Below are positions 7,459-14,641 of a stretch of 18,711 nucleotides of DNA, piece after piece. The position numbers were made by a program, and so were the translations under genes. This stretch comes from Bacillota bacterium (GTDB lineage Bacteria > Bacillota > Clostridia > Peptostreptococcales > Anaerovoracaceae). The stretch is taken from NCBI GenBank assembly GCA_029219125.1, contig JAQXSU010000284.1, positions 1-18,711 on the forward strand. The letters are read 5' to 3'. Below the pieces are notes generated by a model. It had not been told where the DNA came from and made no database searches. It worked only from the letters and a program-made list of their open reading frames with translations. The number at the start of each line of letters is the position of its first letter. Position 1 is the stretch's first letter.

Positions 7459-8838
7459 ATGAGTCATGCAGCTGAGTTAAAAGCACAATATGAAAGCAAG
7501 AAAGTTTCAGCATCAGAAGCTGCTGCAATCGTAAAAAACGGATACAGAGTGCATTTCGGCACGGGAGCCGGCGTGGTGGATGCCATGGACAGAGCGCTGG
7601 CAGAACGGGTCGGTGATCTTCGGGATGTGACGATCCTGTCCACCGTGGGAATCCATCCGGAGCCGCTGAAGACCTGGGAAGCGGCAAAGGCCCTGGGGGA
7701 AGAGGGAAACCGCCATGTCCGGTTTATTTCGGCCCATTTCAGTGCCTTCGACCGGCGTATGGCCGAGGAAGGCAACTGCTGGTATATGCCCATGATGTTC
7801 TGCGAACTGCCGGAACTGTGGAATGATAACGGTAACCATATCGACGTGGCCATGTTTCAGGTGGGACCCATGGACTGCAACGGTGACTTCAACCTGGGAC
7901 CCCAGGTGGCGGACATGCTGGGCGTCATCCGCGGCGCACGGAAGATCGTGGTGGAGGTCAATGAAAATATGCCCTTCGCCTACGGCTACAGCAATGAGAT
8001 TAACATTAAAGATGTAGACTATATCGTGGAGGGAGACAATCCGCCCATGGCGACGCTTTCCATCAAGCCGCCGTCAGACGTGGATCAGGAGATTGCCAAT
8101 CATGTGGTGAACCATCTGGAAAGCGGTTCCACGCTGCAGATCGGTATCGGCGGTCTGCCGTCTTCCATCGGATCCCTTCTGGCTAAATCCGATATCAATG
8201 ACCTGAATATTCACACGGAGATGTTCGTGGATGCGTATCTGGATCTCTATGAGGCAGGGAAGATCGTGAATAAGATCAATCTGCCCATGAATCACGGACG
8301 TGCGGTGTATTCCTTCGCCGCAGGCAGCAAGAAGCTCTACGACTTCATTGATAACAATCCTACCTGCTGCTGTGCACCGGTAGAATGGGTAAATAACTGT
8401 ACCAACATTGCAGAGATCAATAAATTTGTGTCCATCAACAGCTGTATCGGAGTGGACATTTACGGACAGGTCTGCGCAGAAACCGCAGGATACCAGCAGA
8501 TCAGCGGTACCGGCGGGCAGTTGGACTTCGTCATCGGCGCATACCGGTCCAACGGCGGCAAGAGTTTCCTCTGTCTGCCGTCCACCAGAGTGCTGAAAAA
8601 CGGACAGCGAATATCTCTGATCAGCCCTGTGCTTCCACCGGGCTCTGTGGTGACCACGCCGCGGTCCTGTACTGGATTCATCGTGACGGAGTACGGTGCA
8701 GCCAACCTGAAGGGCAAATCCACCTGGGAGCGGGCGGAAATGCTCATAAACATTGCCCATCCGGATTTCCGCGACGAACTGATTCAGGAAGCAGAAAAAA
8801 TGGGCATCTGGAAACGATCCAGCAAACGTGAATATTAA
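7459..8838 (+). CDS. but: Butyryl-CoA:acetate CoA-transferase
   Basis: 459-residue member of the acetyl-CoA hydrolase/4-hydroxybutyrate CoA-transferase family. It transfers CoA from butyryl-CoA to acetate, giving butyrate and acetyl-CoA, the last step of butyrate fermentation in many gut Clostridia. The sequence resembles the Roseburia/Eubacterium But enzyme more than C. aminobutyricum AbfT, judging from memory of both: blocks DVAMFQVGPMD (129-139), VEVNENMP (165-172), IGIGGLP (228-234) and SINS near 350 are in place, and the protein ends in the But-like MGIWKRS. The family's covalent catalytic Glu is Glu254 in IHTEM. The start is ATG 7459 behind AAGAGGA. pepT follows after 41 bases with no terminator. 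Other acyl-CoA:acetate CoA-transferase activity (propionyl-, 4-hydroxybutyryl-) cannot be excluded. Confidence 0.87.
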   Translation: MSHAAELKAQYESKKVSASEAAAIVKNGYRVHFGTGAGVVDAMDRALAERVGDLRDVTILSTVGIHPEPLKTWEAAKALGEEGNRHVRFISAHFSAFDRRMAEEGNCWYMPMMFCELPELWNDNGNHIDVAMFQVGPMDCNGDFNLGPQVADMLGVIRGARKIVVEVNENMPFAYGYSNEINIKDVDYIVEGDNPPMATLSIKPPSDVDQEIANHVVNHLESGSTLQIGIGGLPSSIGSLLAKSDINDLNIHTEMFVDAYLDLYEAGKIVNKINLPMNHGRAVYSFAAGSKKLYDFIDNNPTCCCAPVEWVNNCTNIAEINKFVSINSCIGVDIYGQVCAETAGYQQISGTGGQLDFVIGAYRSNGGKSFLCLPSTRVLKNGQRISLISPVLPPGSVVTTPRSCTGFIVTEYGAANLKGKSTWERAEMLINIAHPDFRDELIQEAEKMGIWKRSSKREY

Positions 8839-8879
8839 AACATTAGTATTATATAACGTGAAAACAAAAGGAGGCCATC

Positions 8880-10106
8880 ATGAAAACAACCTGTGAAAGA
8901 TTCCTGGACTACGTCCGCTGGAACACCATGTCCGACGAAAACTCCCAGACTGTGCCAAGCACTGCCGGGCAGATGGATTTTGCAAAGTACCTTGCAGAAG
9001 AACTGAAGGCCATGGGTATCGAGGATGTACGTCTGGATGAAAAGGGATACATTTACGGCAGTCTTCCTTCCAATGTGGAGAAACAGGTTCCGGTCATCGG
9101 CTTCCTTGCCCATGTGGATACGTCAGAAGCCCATCCCAGCGTCACGAAGATGCCGCGGGTGATTGAAAACTATGACGGCGGACGGATTACCCTGGAAAGC
9201 GGTATGATTCTGGATCCGGAAAAGGACGAGAGCCTTTCTGCCTGCAGCGGCCAGACACTGCTGGTGACAGACGGATATACGCTGCTGGGCGGAGATGATA
9301 AGGCAGGCGTCGCAGAAATCGTGACGGCACTGGAATACCTGCTGCACCATCCGGAAGTTAAGCATGGAAAAGTAGCATTTTCCTTTACACCGGATGAGGA
9401 AATCGGCACCAGCCAGGACCACTTTGACGTGGAAGCCTTCGGTGCACAGTTTGCCTATACAGTGGATGGTGGCTGTTTCGGCGGCATCTGCTATGAAAAC
9501 TTCTTTGCGGCGCTGGCGGTCGTAACAGTCAGCGGTGTAGCTACCCACCCGGGAGATGCCAAGGATAAAATGAAGAATGCTTCGCTGATCGCCATGGAGT
9601 TTGATCATATGCTGCCTCCATGGGAACGTCCGGAGCATACAGAGGGCCATGACGGTTTCTACCATCTGGAAACCATCAGCGGCGACTGTGAACACTGCAG
9701 GCTGCAGTATCTGATCCGGGATCATGACAAAGAGATCTTCCGCGGACGGAAGGATAATATGCATCGTGCGGCTCAGCTTCTTAACGCACGGTATGGAGAC
9801 GGAACCGTCCAGGTGGAGATTACCGACGGATACCGGAACATGCTGGAAATGATCAAGCCGCATATGCATGTGGTGAATACTGCCTGTGATGCCATGCAGG
9901 AGCTGGGGGCAGAGCCAAAGATCAAACCGGCACGGGGCGGTACAGACGGGGCAGAGCTGTCCTATAAAGGAGTGCCTTGCCCGAATCTGGGAACCGGCTC
10001 CTTCAATCACCATGCGGTGACGGAAGTCGCCAGCGTGGAGCAGATGGATAAATGTACACAGTTAGTAATTCGTATTCTGGAAAAGTATGCAGAACAGGAG
10101 ATATAA
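8880..10106 (+). CDS. pepT: Peptidase T (tripeptide aminopeptidase)
   Basis: 408-residue M20-family dizinc aminopeptidase that removes the N-terminal residue from tripeptides in the cytoplasm. The metal ligands and catalytic residues fall at the numbers used for the E. coli/Salmonella enzyme: His78 and Asp80 (AHVDTS), bridging Asp140 (GGDDKAG), Glu173-Glu174 (PDEEIG), Asp196 (TVDGG) and a C-terminal metal-binding His at 377/378 (FNHHA). The length is normal for the family. ATG 8880 has a strong AAAGGAGG site 5-6 bases upstream. The stop lies 3 bases before the ATG of the MetA/aspartate kinase fusion, whose ribosome-binding site is in the last pepT codons, so the two are translated together. 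Its role here is probably to supply amino acids from peptides. Confidence 0.96.
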   Translation: MKTTCERFLDYVRWNTMSDENSQTVPSTAGQMDFAKYLAEELKAMGIEDVRLDEKGYIYGSLPSNVEKQVPVIGFLAHVDTSEAHPSVTKMPRVIENYDGGRITLESGMILDPEKDESLSACSGQTLLVTDGYTLLGGDDKAGVAEIVTALEYLLHHPEVKHGKVAFSFTPDEEIGTSQDHFDVEAFGAQFAYTVDGGCFGGICYENFFAALAVVTVSGVATHPGDAKDKMKNASLIAMEFDHMLPPWERPEHTEGHDGFYHLETISGDCEHCRLQYLIRDHDKEIFRGRKDNMHRAAQLLNARYGDGTVQVEITDGYRNMLEMIKPHMHVVNTACDAMQELGAEPKIKPARGGTDGAELSYKGVPCPNLGTGSFNHHAVTEVASVEQMDKCTQLVIRILEKYAEQEI

Positions 10107-10109
10107 CTT

Positions 10110-12377
10110 ATGCCGATTAAAGTACCGAACAATTTACCTGCCATAGAGACCCTTACCGCCGAAAATGTCTTCGTCATGACGGACACCCGGGCCATGACCC
10201 AGGATATCCGTCCGCTGCAGATTCTGATTTTGAATCTGATGCCGACGAAGATCGATACGGAGACACAGCTGACCCGTCTTCTGGGTAATACACCGCTGCA
10301 GGTAGAGCTGGAGCTTTTGCAGACCAGCACCCATAAGGCGTCCAATACATCCGAAGAGCACATGATTGCTTTCTATAAGACCTTTGCCCAGATCCGGCAC
10401 AAGTTCTATGACGGCATGATCATTACCGGAGCGCCGGTGGAGCTGCTGGAATTTGAAGAGGTGGAATACTGGGACGAACTTTGCGAAATCATGGAGTGGA
10501 GCAAACGCCATGTCCACAGCACCTTCCATATCTGCTGGGGCGCCCAGGCCGGGCTGTATTATCACTACGGCATACAGAAGCACCGGCTGCCGGAAAAGCT
10601 GTCCGGTGTATACAAGCATCACTTGGACTATAAGAACGGGATGCTGTTCCGCGGTTTTGACGACGAATTCTATGTGCCCCATTCGAGAAATACGACGGTC
10701 TACCGGGAAGACGTGGAAGCGGTGCCGGAGCTGAAGATCATTTCCAGTTCAGAGGAAGCCGGCATCTATGCGGTCAAATCCAACGATGATCGGCAGATCT
10801 TCATCATGGGACACTCGGAATATGACTGGAACACCCTGGAGAAGGAGTATGTGCGGGACAAGAAGGCCGGCCTCAATCCGAAGGTGCCGTGCAACTACTA
10901 TCCGGAGGACGATGACACGAAGGCTCCTGTGGTCAAGTGGCGTTCCTGCGCCAACCTGCTGTACTCCAACTGGCTCAACTATTTCGTTTACCAGACAACC
11001 CAGTATGACATTACCCAGATTCACGACGAATCGGTGCGGAACATGTTCCAGAATGATGGCAAGGTGGATCTGAAGGTTGTCAAGTTCGGCGGAACCTCTC
11101 TGGCAGATGCTTCCCAGTTCCGCAAATGCGCGGACATTATCAAGGCGGAGCCGGAACGCCGCCTGGTGGTGGTCAGCGCACCGGGAAAGCGATCCGAAGA
11201 CGACCAGAAGGTAACGGATATGCTGATTGCTGCGGCTGAGAAAGACGGGGAGGAAGCCAGGGATATTCTGGCGAAAGTCCAGTCACGCTACAAGGTGCTG
11301 GTTCGCAGCCTGGGCGTTTCCGTCAATATCGACGAGGAATTTGAAAAAATCGCTTCCGGACTGGGAGATCCGCTGAAGAAAGACTATATCATCAGTCGGG
11401 GTGAATATCTCAATGCCCGCATCATGGCAGAATTTATAGGATATGAGTTTATCGATGCGGAAGGAACGATATTCCTGGATGAAGAGGGTCGTTATGACGA
11501 AGAAAAGACCCGTGAAGTACTGGGACGCCTTCTGACAGATCATGACCATGCTGTCATTCCGGGATTCTACGGTACCTTGCCTGATGGGCGGATCGGAACC
11601 TTCCCGCGGGGCGGCTCGGACATTACCGGTGCTGTAGTTGCAGCTGCAGCAGGTGCCGATGTATATGAAAACTGGACCGATGTATCCGGCTTCCTGATGG
11701 CAGATCCGAGAATTGTGGATCATCCGCTGTCGGTGCCGGTGATCACATATAAGGAACTGCGGGAATTGTCCTATATGGGTGCTGCGGTACTTCACGAAGA
11801 GACTGTTTTCCCGGTGACCAGAGTGGGTATTCCGATCCATATCCGAAATACCAACCGGCCGGAGGACAGCGGCACTCTGATTGTAAAAAATGCAGATTAC
11901 TATCAGAGCAAGCTGGAGATCACCGGCATTTCCGGAAATAAGGGGAATATCACCATTTCCATTGAAAAGGCAAGGCTGTCGGAGCTGCCGGAACTGCGGG
12001 CTGAAATCCTGGAGATCTTCGCAGAGAAAAAGATTTTCATAAAGAATCTGCTGGCTGGTATCGATTCACTGACCATCGTCGCGCAGGAAGAACAGGTAAG
12101 ATCCTGTGAGGCAGAGCTGGAAGAGGAACTGCGGGATCGGATCCAGCCGTCCTCGGTTTCCTTCAACCATGATATTGCCATGATCGCCATCGTGGGCAGA
12201 GAACTGTCCACCTCACCGGCCATTGCGGTAAAGGTGCTGGGTGCACTGGCGAACCGGAAGATTAATATTCGTCTCATCGACCATGCAACCGGAAAGATCA
12301 GCATGCTCTTGGGTGTGGACGGCAGCGATTATGTATCCGCGATCCAGGCAATCTATACAGAGTTTGCAAGAATTTAA
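10110..12377 (+). CDS. metA: Fused homoserine O-acetyltransferase (MetA) - aspartate kinase
   Basis: One uninterrupted 755-codon frame with two complete enzymes. Residues ~1-304 are a full MetA (HTS family): Lys47, catalytic Cys142 (HICWGAQ), His235 and Glu237 (MGHSEYDW) and Arg249 sit at the E. coli numbers. Position 111 is Glu (GAPVELLEF), the residue that marks acetyl-CoA rather than succinyl-CoA use in this family. Residues ~305-320 are a linker. Residues ~321-755 are a full aspartate kinase resembling B. subtilis YclM (AKIII): KFGGTS (325-330), SAPGKR (356-361), SRGEYLNA (429-436), GGSDITG (501-507), TDVSG (523-527), then two ACT-type regulatory domains (~604-675 and ~690-755). The protein would catalyse aspartate phosphorylation (step 1 of the aspartate family) and homoserine O-acetylation (entry to methionine). 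AGGAG at 10096-10100 inside pepT sets the start. ATG 11043 in the linker could give free kinase but has no clear ribosome-binding site. Domain identities are certain; joint regulation by ACT ligands is inference. Confidence 0.95.
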   Translation: MPIKVPNNLPAIETLTAENVFVMTDTRAMTQDIRPLQILILNLMPTKIDTETQLTRLLGNTPLQVELELLQTSTHKASNTSEEHMIAFYKTFAQIRHKFYDGMIITGAPVELLEFEEVEYWDELCEIMEWSKRHVHSTFHICWGAQAGLYYHYGIQKHRLPEKLSGVYKHHLDYKNGMLFRGFDDEFYVPHSRNTTVYREDVEAVPELKIISSSEEAGIYAVKSNDDRQIFIMGHSEYDWNTLEKEYVRDKKAGLNPKVPCNYYPEDDDTKAPVVKWRSCANLLYSNWLNYFVYQTTQYDITQIHDESVRNMFQNDGKVDLKVVKFGGTSLADASQFRKCADIIKAEPERRLVVVSAPGKRSEDDQKVTDMLIAAAEKDGEEARDILAKVQSRYKVLVRSLGVSVNIDEEFEKIASGLGDPLKKDYIISRGEYLNARIMAEFIGYEFIDAEGTIFLDEEGRYDEEKTREVLGRLLTDHDHAVIPGFYGTLPDGRIGTFPRGGSDITGAVVAAAAGADVYENWTDVSGFLMADPRIVDHPLSVPVITYKELRELSYMGAAVLHEETVFPVTRVGIPIHIRNTNRPEDSGTLIVKNADYYQSKLEITGISGNKGNITISIEKARLSELPELRAEILEIFAEKKIFIKNLLAGIDSLTIVAQEEQVRSCEAELEEELRDRIQPSSVSFNHDIAMIAIVGRELSTSPAIAVKVLGALANRKINIRLIDHATGKISMLLGVDGSDYVSAIQAIYTEFARI

Positions 12378-12385
12378 AAAAGTGC

Positions 12386-12414
12386 TTGATTTTTTCAGAG
12401 CAATCCGCTATAAT
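12386..12414 (+). promoter_or_regulatory. Sigma-A promoter of tRNA-Glu(CTC)
   Basis: TTGATT (12386-12391), exactly 17 bases, then a perfect TATAAT (12409-12414), placed 13 bases before the mature tRNA 5' end. It begins nine bases after the stop codon of the MetA/kinase gene, so the tRNA has its own transcription start even though no terminator separates it from the upstream operon. Confidence 0.85.
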
Positions 12415-12427
12415 AATCAATGGATAT

Positions 12428-12502
12428 GGCTCTATGGTCAAGCGGTTAAGACTCCGCCCTCTCACGGCGGCTACTCGGGTTCGAATCCCGATAGAGTCAC
12501 CA
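12428..12502 (+). tRNA. trnE: tRNA-Glu (anticodon CTC)
   Basis: 75-base cloverleaf with encoded CCA. The acceptor stem is GGCTCTA paired with TAGAGTC, the anticodon stem is CCGCC/GGCGG around loop CTCTCAC with CTC at 12461-12463, and the T arm contains GGTTCGAATCC. It reads GAG codons. It is a near-copy of the tRNA-Glu(TTC) at 62-136, with paired changes in the acceptor stem. It is a single-gene transcription unit with its own promoter and terminator. Confidence 0.97.
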
Positions 12503-12510
12503 GACGACTG

Positions 12511-12556
12511 ATGCAGCTTTGACGAAAGTCAGAGCTGCATTTTCCGTTTTTTTGAT
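12511..12556 (+). terminator. Intrinsic terminator of tRNA-Glu(CTC)
   Basis: A 13-bp stem (12511-12523 with 12528-12540, one G-T pair) closed by a GAAA tetraloop, followed by TTTCC and a seven-base T run. It probably also ends read-through from the but-pepT-metA/AK operon. Confidence 0.93.
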
Positions 12557-12618
12557 AAATCATTCAGAGCGCAAGGCGCGAATCAAAGTGCAGATTGCAG
12601 CACAGGAGGAAGGATATT

Positions 12619-12936
12619 ATGGTAAAACACATTATTTTATGGAAACTGAAGGAAATGACAGAAGAAGAGAAAGAAGAGAGAAGGAAACTGGTAAAGGCCG
12701 GACTGGAAGGCCTGGCAGGCAGAATCCCCGGCATGACAGAGATCCACGTCCGGACGGAAATGCTGCCTACATCGACCTGCGACATGATGCTGGACAGCAC
12801 CTTTGAATCTGCAGAAGCACTGAAGGGATACAGCGTGCATCCGGAACACGTGCATGTGGCTAATACCTATATTCGTCCGTTCATCGAAACCCGGCTGTGC
12901 ATGGATTTCGAAACAGATGACAAAGCGGAAGAATAA
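12619..12936 (+). CDS. Dabb-family (stress-responsive alpha/beta barrel) protein
   Basis: 105-residue protein starting at ATG 12619 behind AGGAGGAAGG. The N-terminal VKHIILWKLK, the central SFE-like strand region (LDSTFESAEAL) and the closing HPEHVHVANTYIRPF are typical of Dabb proteins, small dimeric ferredoxin-like barrels. The family contains stress-responsive plant proteins and a few enzymes, but bacterial members like this mostly have no assigned reaction. No promoter is clear between the tRNA terminator and this gene. It is followed 18 bases later by the HD-domain gene, with which it probably forms an operon. Confidence 0.85.
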   Translation: MVKHIILWKLKEMTEEEKEERRKLVKAGLEGLAGRIPGMTEIHVRTEMLPTSTCDMMLDSTFESAEALKGYSVHPEHVHVANTYIRPFIETRLCMDFETDDKAEE

Positions 12937-12954
12937 CGCAGGAGGAAACGCAAG

Positions 12955-13425
12955 ATGAATCGGTTATTGAAACTGGAGAATCTATTGCTGGATGTGATCA
13001 ATCAACAGGAGGGAAAGGTCGATGACCGGGATGAGACATTGAACTGGGAGCGGATCCATATGGCATCCTCTGCGCGGCTGGCATGGGAGATGGCATTGGA
13101 GCGAAAAAATGCAGACCCGGAAATCGCCGCCTGCGCCGCAGCAGTTCATGACTTCGGAAGAATCCTCACCGGTCGGCAAAAAGACCATGCAGAGGCCGGA
13201 TATGAGCCGGTAAGGGTATTTCTGAAAGAAACCGGACTCTTCACAGAAGAAGAAACTGAAATCATCGCGCAGGCAGTAAAAAACCACAGCAGCAAGACAG
13301 AGGTCGGCACCGCTGTGGAGGAAATCGTGAAGGATGCAGATGTGGTGGACTGTTACCAGTACGGATATCCTTTCGATCGCCCGGAAAAGGAAACCAGATA
13401 TCGCGACTGGCTGGCATCCAGGTAA
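12955..13425 (+). CDS. HD-domain protein (putative metal-dependent phosphohydrolase)
   Basis: 156-residue small HD-domain protein. The metal-binding pattern is complete: His35 (ERIHMASS), His65-Asp66 (AVHDFGR), then His78 (KDHAEAG), His111 (VKNHSSK) and Asp127/Asp129 (KDADVVD), which resembles the order in stand-alone HD hydrolases acting on nucleotides or phosphate esters. The substrate is unknown. ATG 12955 is preceded by GGAGGAAA. Its stop codon is 17 bases from the end of the converging exonuclease-like gene; no terminator lies in that gap, and the first strong plus-strand terminator is about 490 bases further on, inside the opposite gene. Confidence 0.88.
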   Translation: MNRLLKLENLLLDVINQQEGKVDDRDETLNWERIHMASSARLAWEMALERKNADPEIAACAAAVHDFGRILTGRQKDHAEAGYEPVRVFLKETGLFTEEETEIIAQAVKNHSSKTEVGTAVEEIVKDADVVDCYQYGYPFDRPEKETRYRDWLASR

Positions 13426-13442
13426 CCGCTGGCAGACATATC

Positions 13443-14480
13443 TCAGGCAAGCGGGCAGGGAATCAGTTCCATAAAGTGCTGCAGGAAGGTCTGTACGAAT
13501 ATGTTGATCTCCAGATACTGAGAGGTATTCCCCTGCGTGAGGATCAGGAAACCGTTTTCATAGCCGGGATACCGGCAGAAGGCACCGTCCGATTCGAAAA
13601 AGTCAGACAGCTGCAGATAGTGGCTTCCCTTATGACGCCGGGTGGCAACGAGAAACTGAAATTCACCTTCCGGTGTGAATTGACAGGAAAAGGGACTGCG
13701 GCCGTCATCATAAGACAGATAGGAAAAGCCGGGTCCGCCGTATGTGCCATGAAAAGAAAGCCCCCTGTAATCTGTCCGGATGCGGCACAGATTCATCTGC
13801 GGCCATCCGCAGCGTCCTGCCACAGGAAATCCGAGATAGCTCATGGCACGGTGGAGGTCTGTCTGCTGCAGAATGGGAAGCAGCCTGTAAAGCTGGAGCA
13901 GGTCATCATGATTATGAAGAAGCACTTTTTCTTTCAGTGCTTCTTTTTTTATGCCCGCAGGCTCATTCAGATAGGATTCATAGAGCTGAATGCTTTCAGC
14001 TCCGGAGATTTCGTCCTTTCGGTCCGGATTGAGGCCCATATAATCCTCCACGGTTTTCTGCCGCAGATTTTTCAGTACTGATTTCAGGTTGCTGTGACCG
14101 TGAAGAACCAGGTACAGATCCAGATTGTAGCAGCCGGCAGCAGACAGGGGAACACTGCGCAGGGCGGCACGTTTTTCGATAAACGGGAGATCGAAATGTT
14201 TGCCGTTATATGTCAGCACCATGTCATACCTCTGCAGTTCCTGCTGAACGGCGAGCAAGAGTTCTCTCTCCTGATTTTTATTTTCCGCAAAATACTGGCG
14301 CGCCACTGCAGTTCCGTCGCCGGACACTTCCAGAAAGCCGGCCAGAATCACTTCGGCAGAAGCAGGATTCAGTCCCATTGTTTCTATATCAAAAACGCCC
14401 ATGCGCAGACCGCCGAAATACCGGTCGGTCAGGCGAGAAGAAAAGCAGGGCAGCTGATGTTCTCTGATGATGCATTCCAT
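13443..14480 (-). CDS. YprB-like ribonuclease H-fold / DEDD exonuclease-domain protein
   Basis: 345-residue protein, start ATG at 14480 (minus strand) behind AAAGGAA. The N-terminal two thirds are a ribonuclease-H-like 3'-5' exonuclease domain of the YprB type: Asp31 and Glu33 (VFDIET), Asp97 (YNGKHFDLPF), a conserved NLDLY block (119-123) and a C-terminal HDD block (191-193, HNHDDLLQLY). These supply the four acidic metal ligands of the DEDD superfamily. Residues ~210-345 are a less conserved tail. YprB is found next to a helicase-like gene in Bacillus; here it stands alone on the minus strand with its own promoter and a structured leader. Cellular target unknown. Confidence 0.85.
   Translation of the reverse strand: MECIIREHQLPCFSSRLTDRYFGGLRMGVFDIETMGLNPASAEVILAGFLEVSGDGTAVARQYFAENKNQERELLLAVQQELQRYDMVLTYNGKHFDLPFIEKRAALRSVPLSAAGCYNLDLYLVLHGHSNLKSVLKNLRQKTVEDYMGLNPDRKDEISGAESIQLYESYLNEPAGIKKEALKEKVLLHNHDDLLQLYRLLPILQQTDLHRAMSYLGFPVAGRCGWPQMNLCRIRTDYRGLSFHGTYGGPGFSYLSYDDGRSPFSCQFTPEGEFQFLVATRRHKGSHYLQLSDFFESDGAFCRYPGYENGFLILTQGNTSQYLEINIFVQTFLQHFMELIPCPLA
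13917..13950 (+). terminator. Strong plus-strand terminator inside the YprB-like gene
   Basis: AAGAAGCACT (13917-13926), a 9-base loop and AGTGCTTCTT (13936-13945) form a perfect 10-bp stem followed by a T run. It has the right polarity for the Dabb-HD transcript and lies antisense inside the YprB-like coding sequence (around its KEALKEKV codons). No stronger plus-strand terminator is seen between the HD stop and this site. Confidence 0.75.
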
Positions 14481-14506
14481 GAAAATTCCTTTCTGTTACC
14501 CTGGAA

Positions 14507-14542
14507 AACAAAATAGCCTGCAGGGGAGCAGGCTACTTTGTT
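14507..14542 (-). promoter_or_regulatory. Attenuator-like hairpin in the YprB-like gene leader
   Basis: A 15-base arm at 14507-14521 pairs with 14528-14542 (14 of 15 pairs, one A-C mismatch) around a 6-base loop. Read on the minus strand, the GC-rich core is followed by TATTTTGTTTT, so it looks like an intrinsic terminator between promoter and start codon, 27 bases before the ATG. On the plus strand no T run follows the hairpin. Confidence 0.5.
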
Positions 14543-14573
14543 CAAAAGGGGTATTTTGGATTTGAGATTATGA

Positions 14574-14593
14574 GGTTATCAGGGGGGATAACC
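14574..14593 (-). promoter_or_regulatory. First hairpin of the YprB-like gene leader
   Basis: Perfect 7-bp inverted repeat GGTTATC/GATAACC with a six-base loop (C-rich on the minus strand). It lies just downstream of the predicted transcription start and upstream of the attenuator-like hairpin, so the transcript would begin with this stem. Confidence 0.4.
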
Positions 14594-14601
14594 ACGTTTT
14601 T

Positions 14602-14630
14602 ATTCTACTGAATTTCGTGGAGAAATGCAA
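14602..14630 (-). promoter_or_regulatory. Candidate promoter of the YprB-like gene
   Basis: On the minus strand TTGCAT (14630-14625), 17 bases, then TAGAAT (14607-14602). Immediately upstream lie three A/T tracts (14642-14668) that could act as an UP element. It implies a leader of about 115 bases containing two hairpins. Confidence 0.55.
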
Positions 14631-14641
14631 GTGTTTTTGTG

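Noticed and set aside
6068..7687. 539-codon open frame on the minus strand opposite the FAD/Rieske gene and the start of but
   Set aside because: It runs across two well-supported plus-strand genes and a terminator; the translation has no recognisable domain and is rich in residues expected from antisense of GC-biased codons.
9123..10013. 296-codon minus-strand frame opposite pepT
   Set aside because: Antisense shadow of a full-length peptidase T whose active site is intact.
10107..10110. SAM riboswitch or T-box controlling the MetA/kinase gene
   Set aside because: The gap to pepT is 3 bases, and no such fold is seen in the short leader before but.
13476..14081. 201-codon plus-strand frame opposite the YprB-like gene
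   Set aside because: The minus-strand frame has the DEDD motifs; the plus-strand frame shows none and contains the 13917-13950 terminator.
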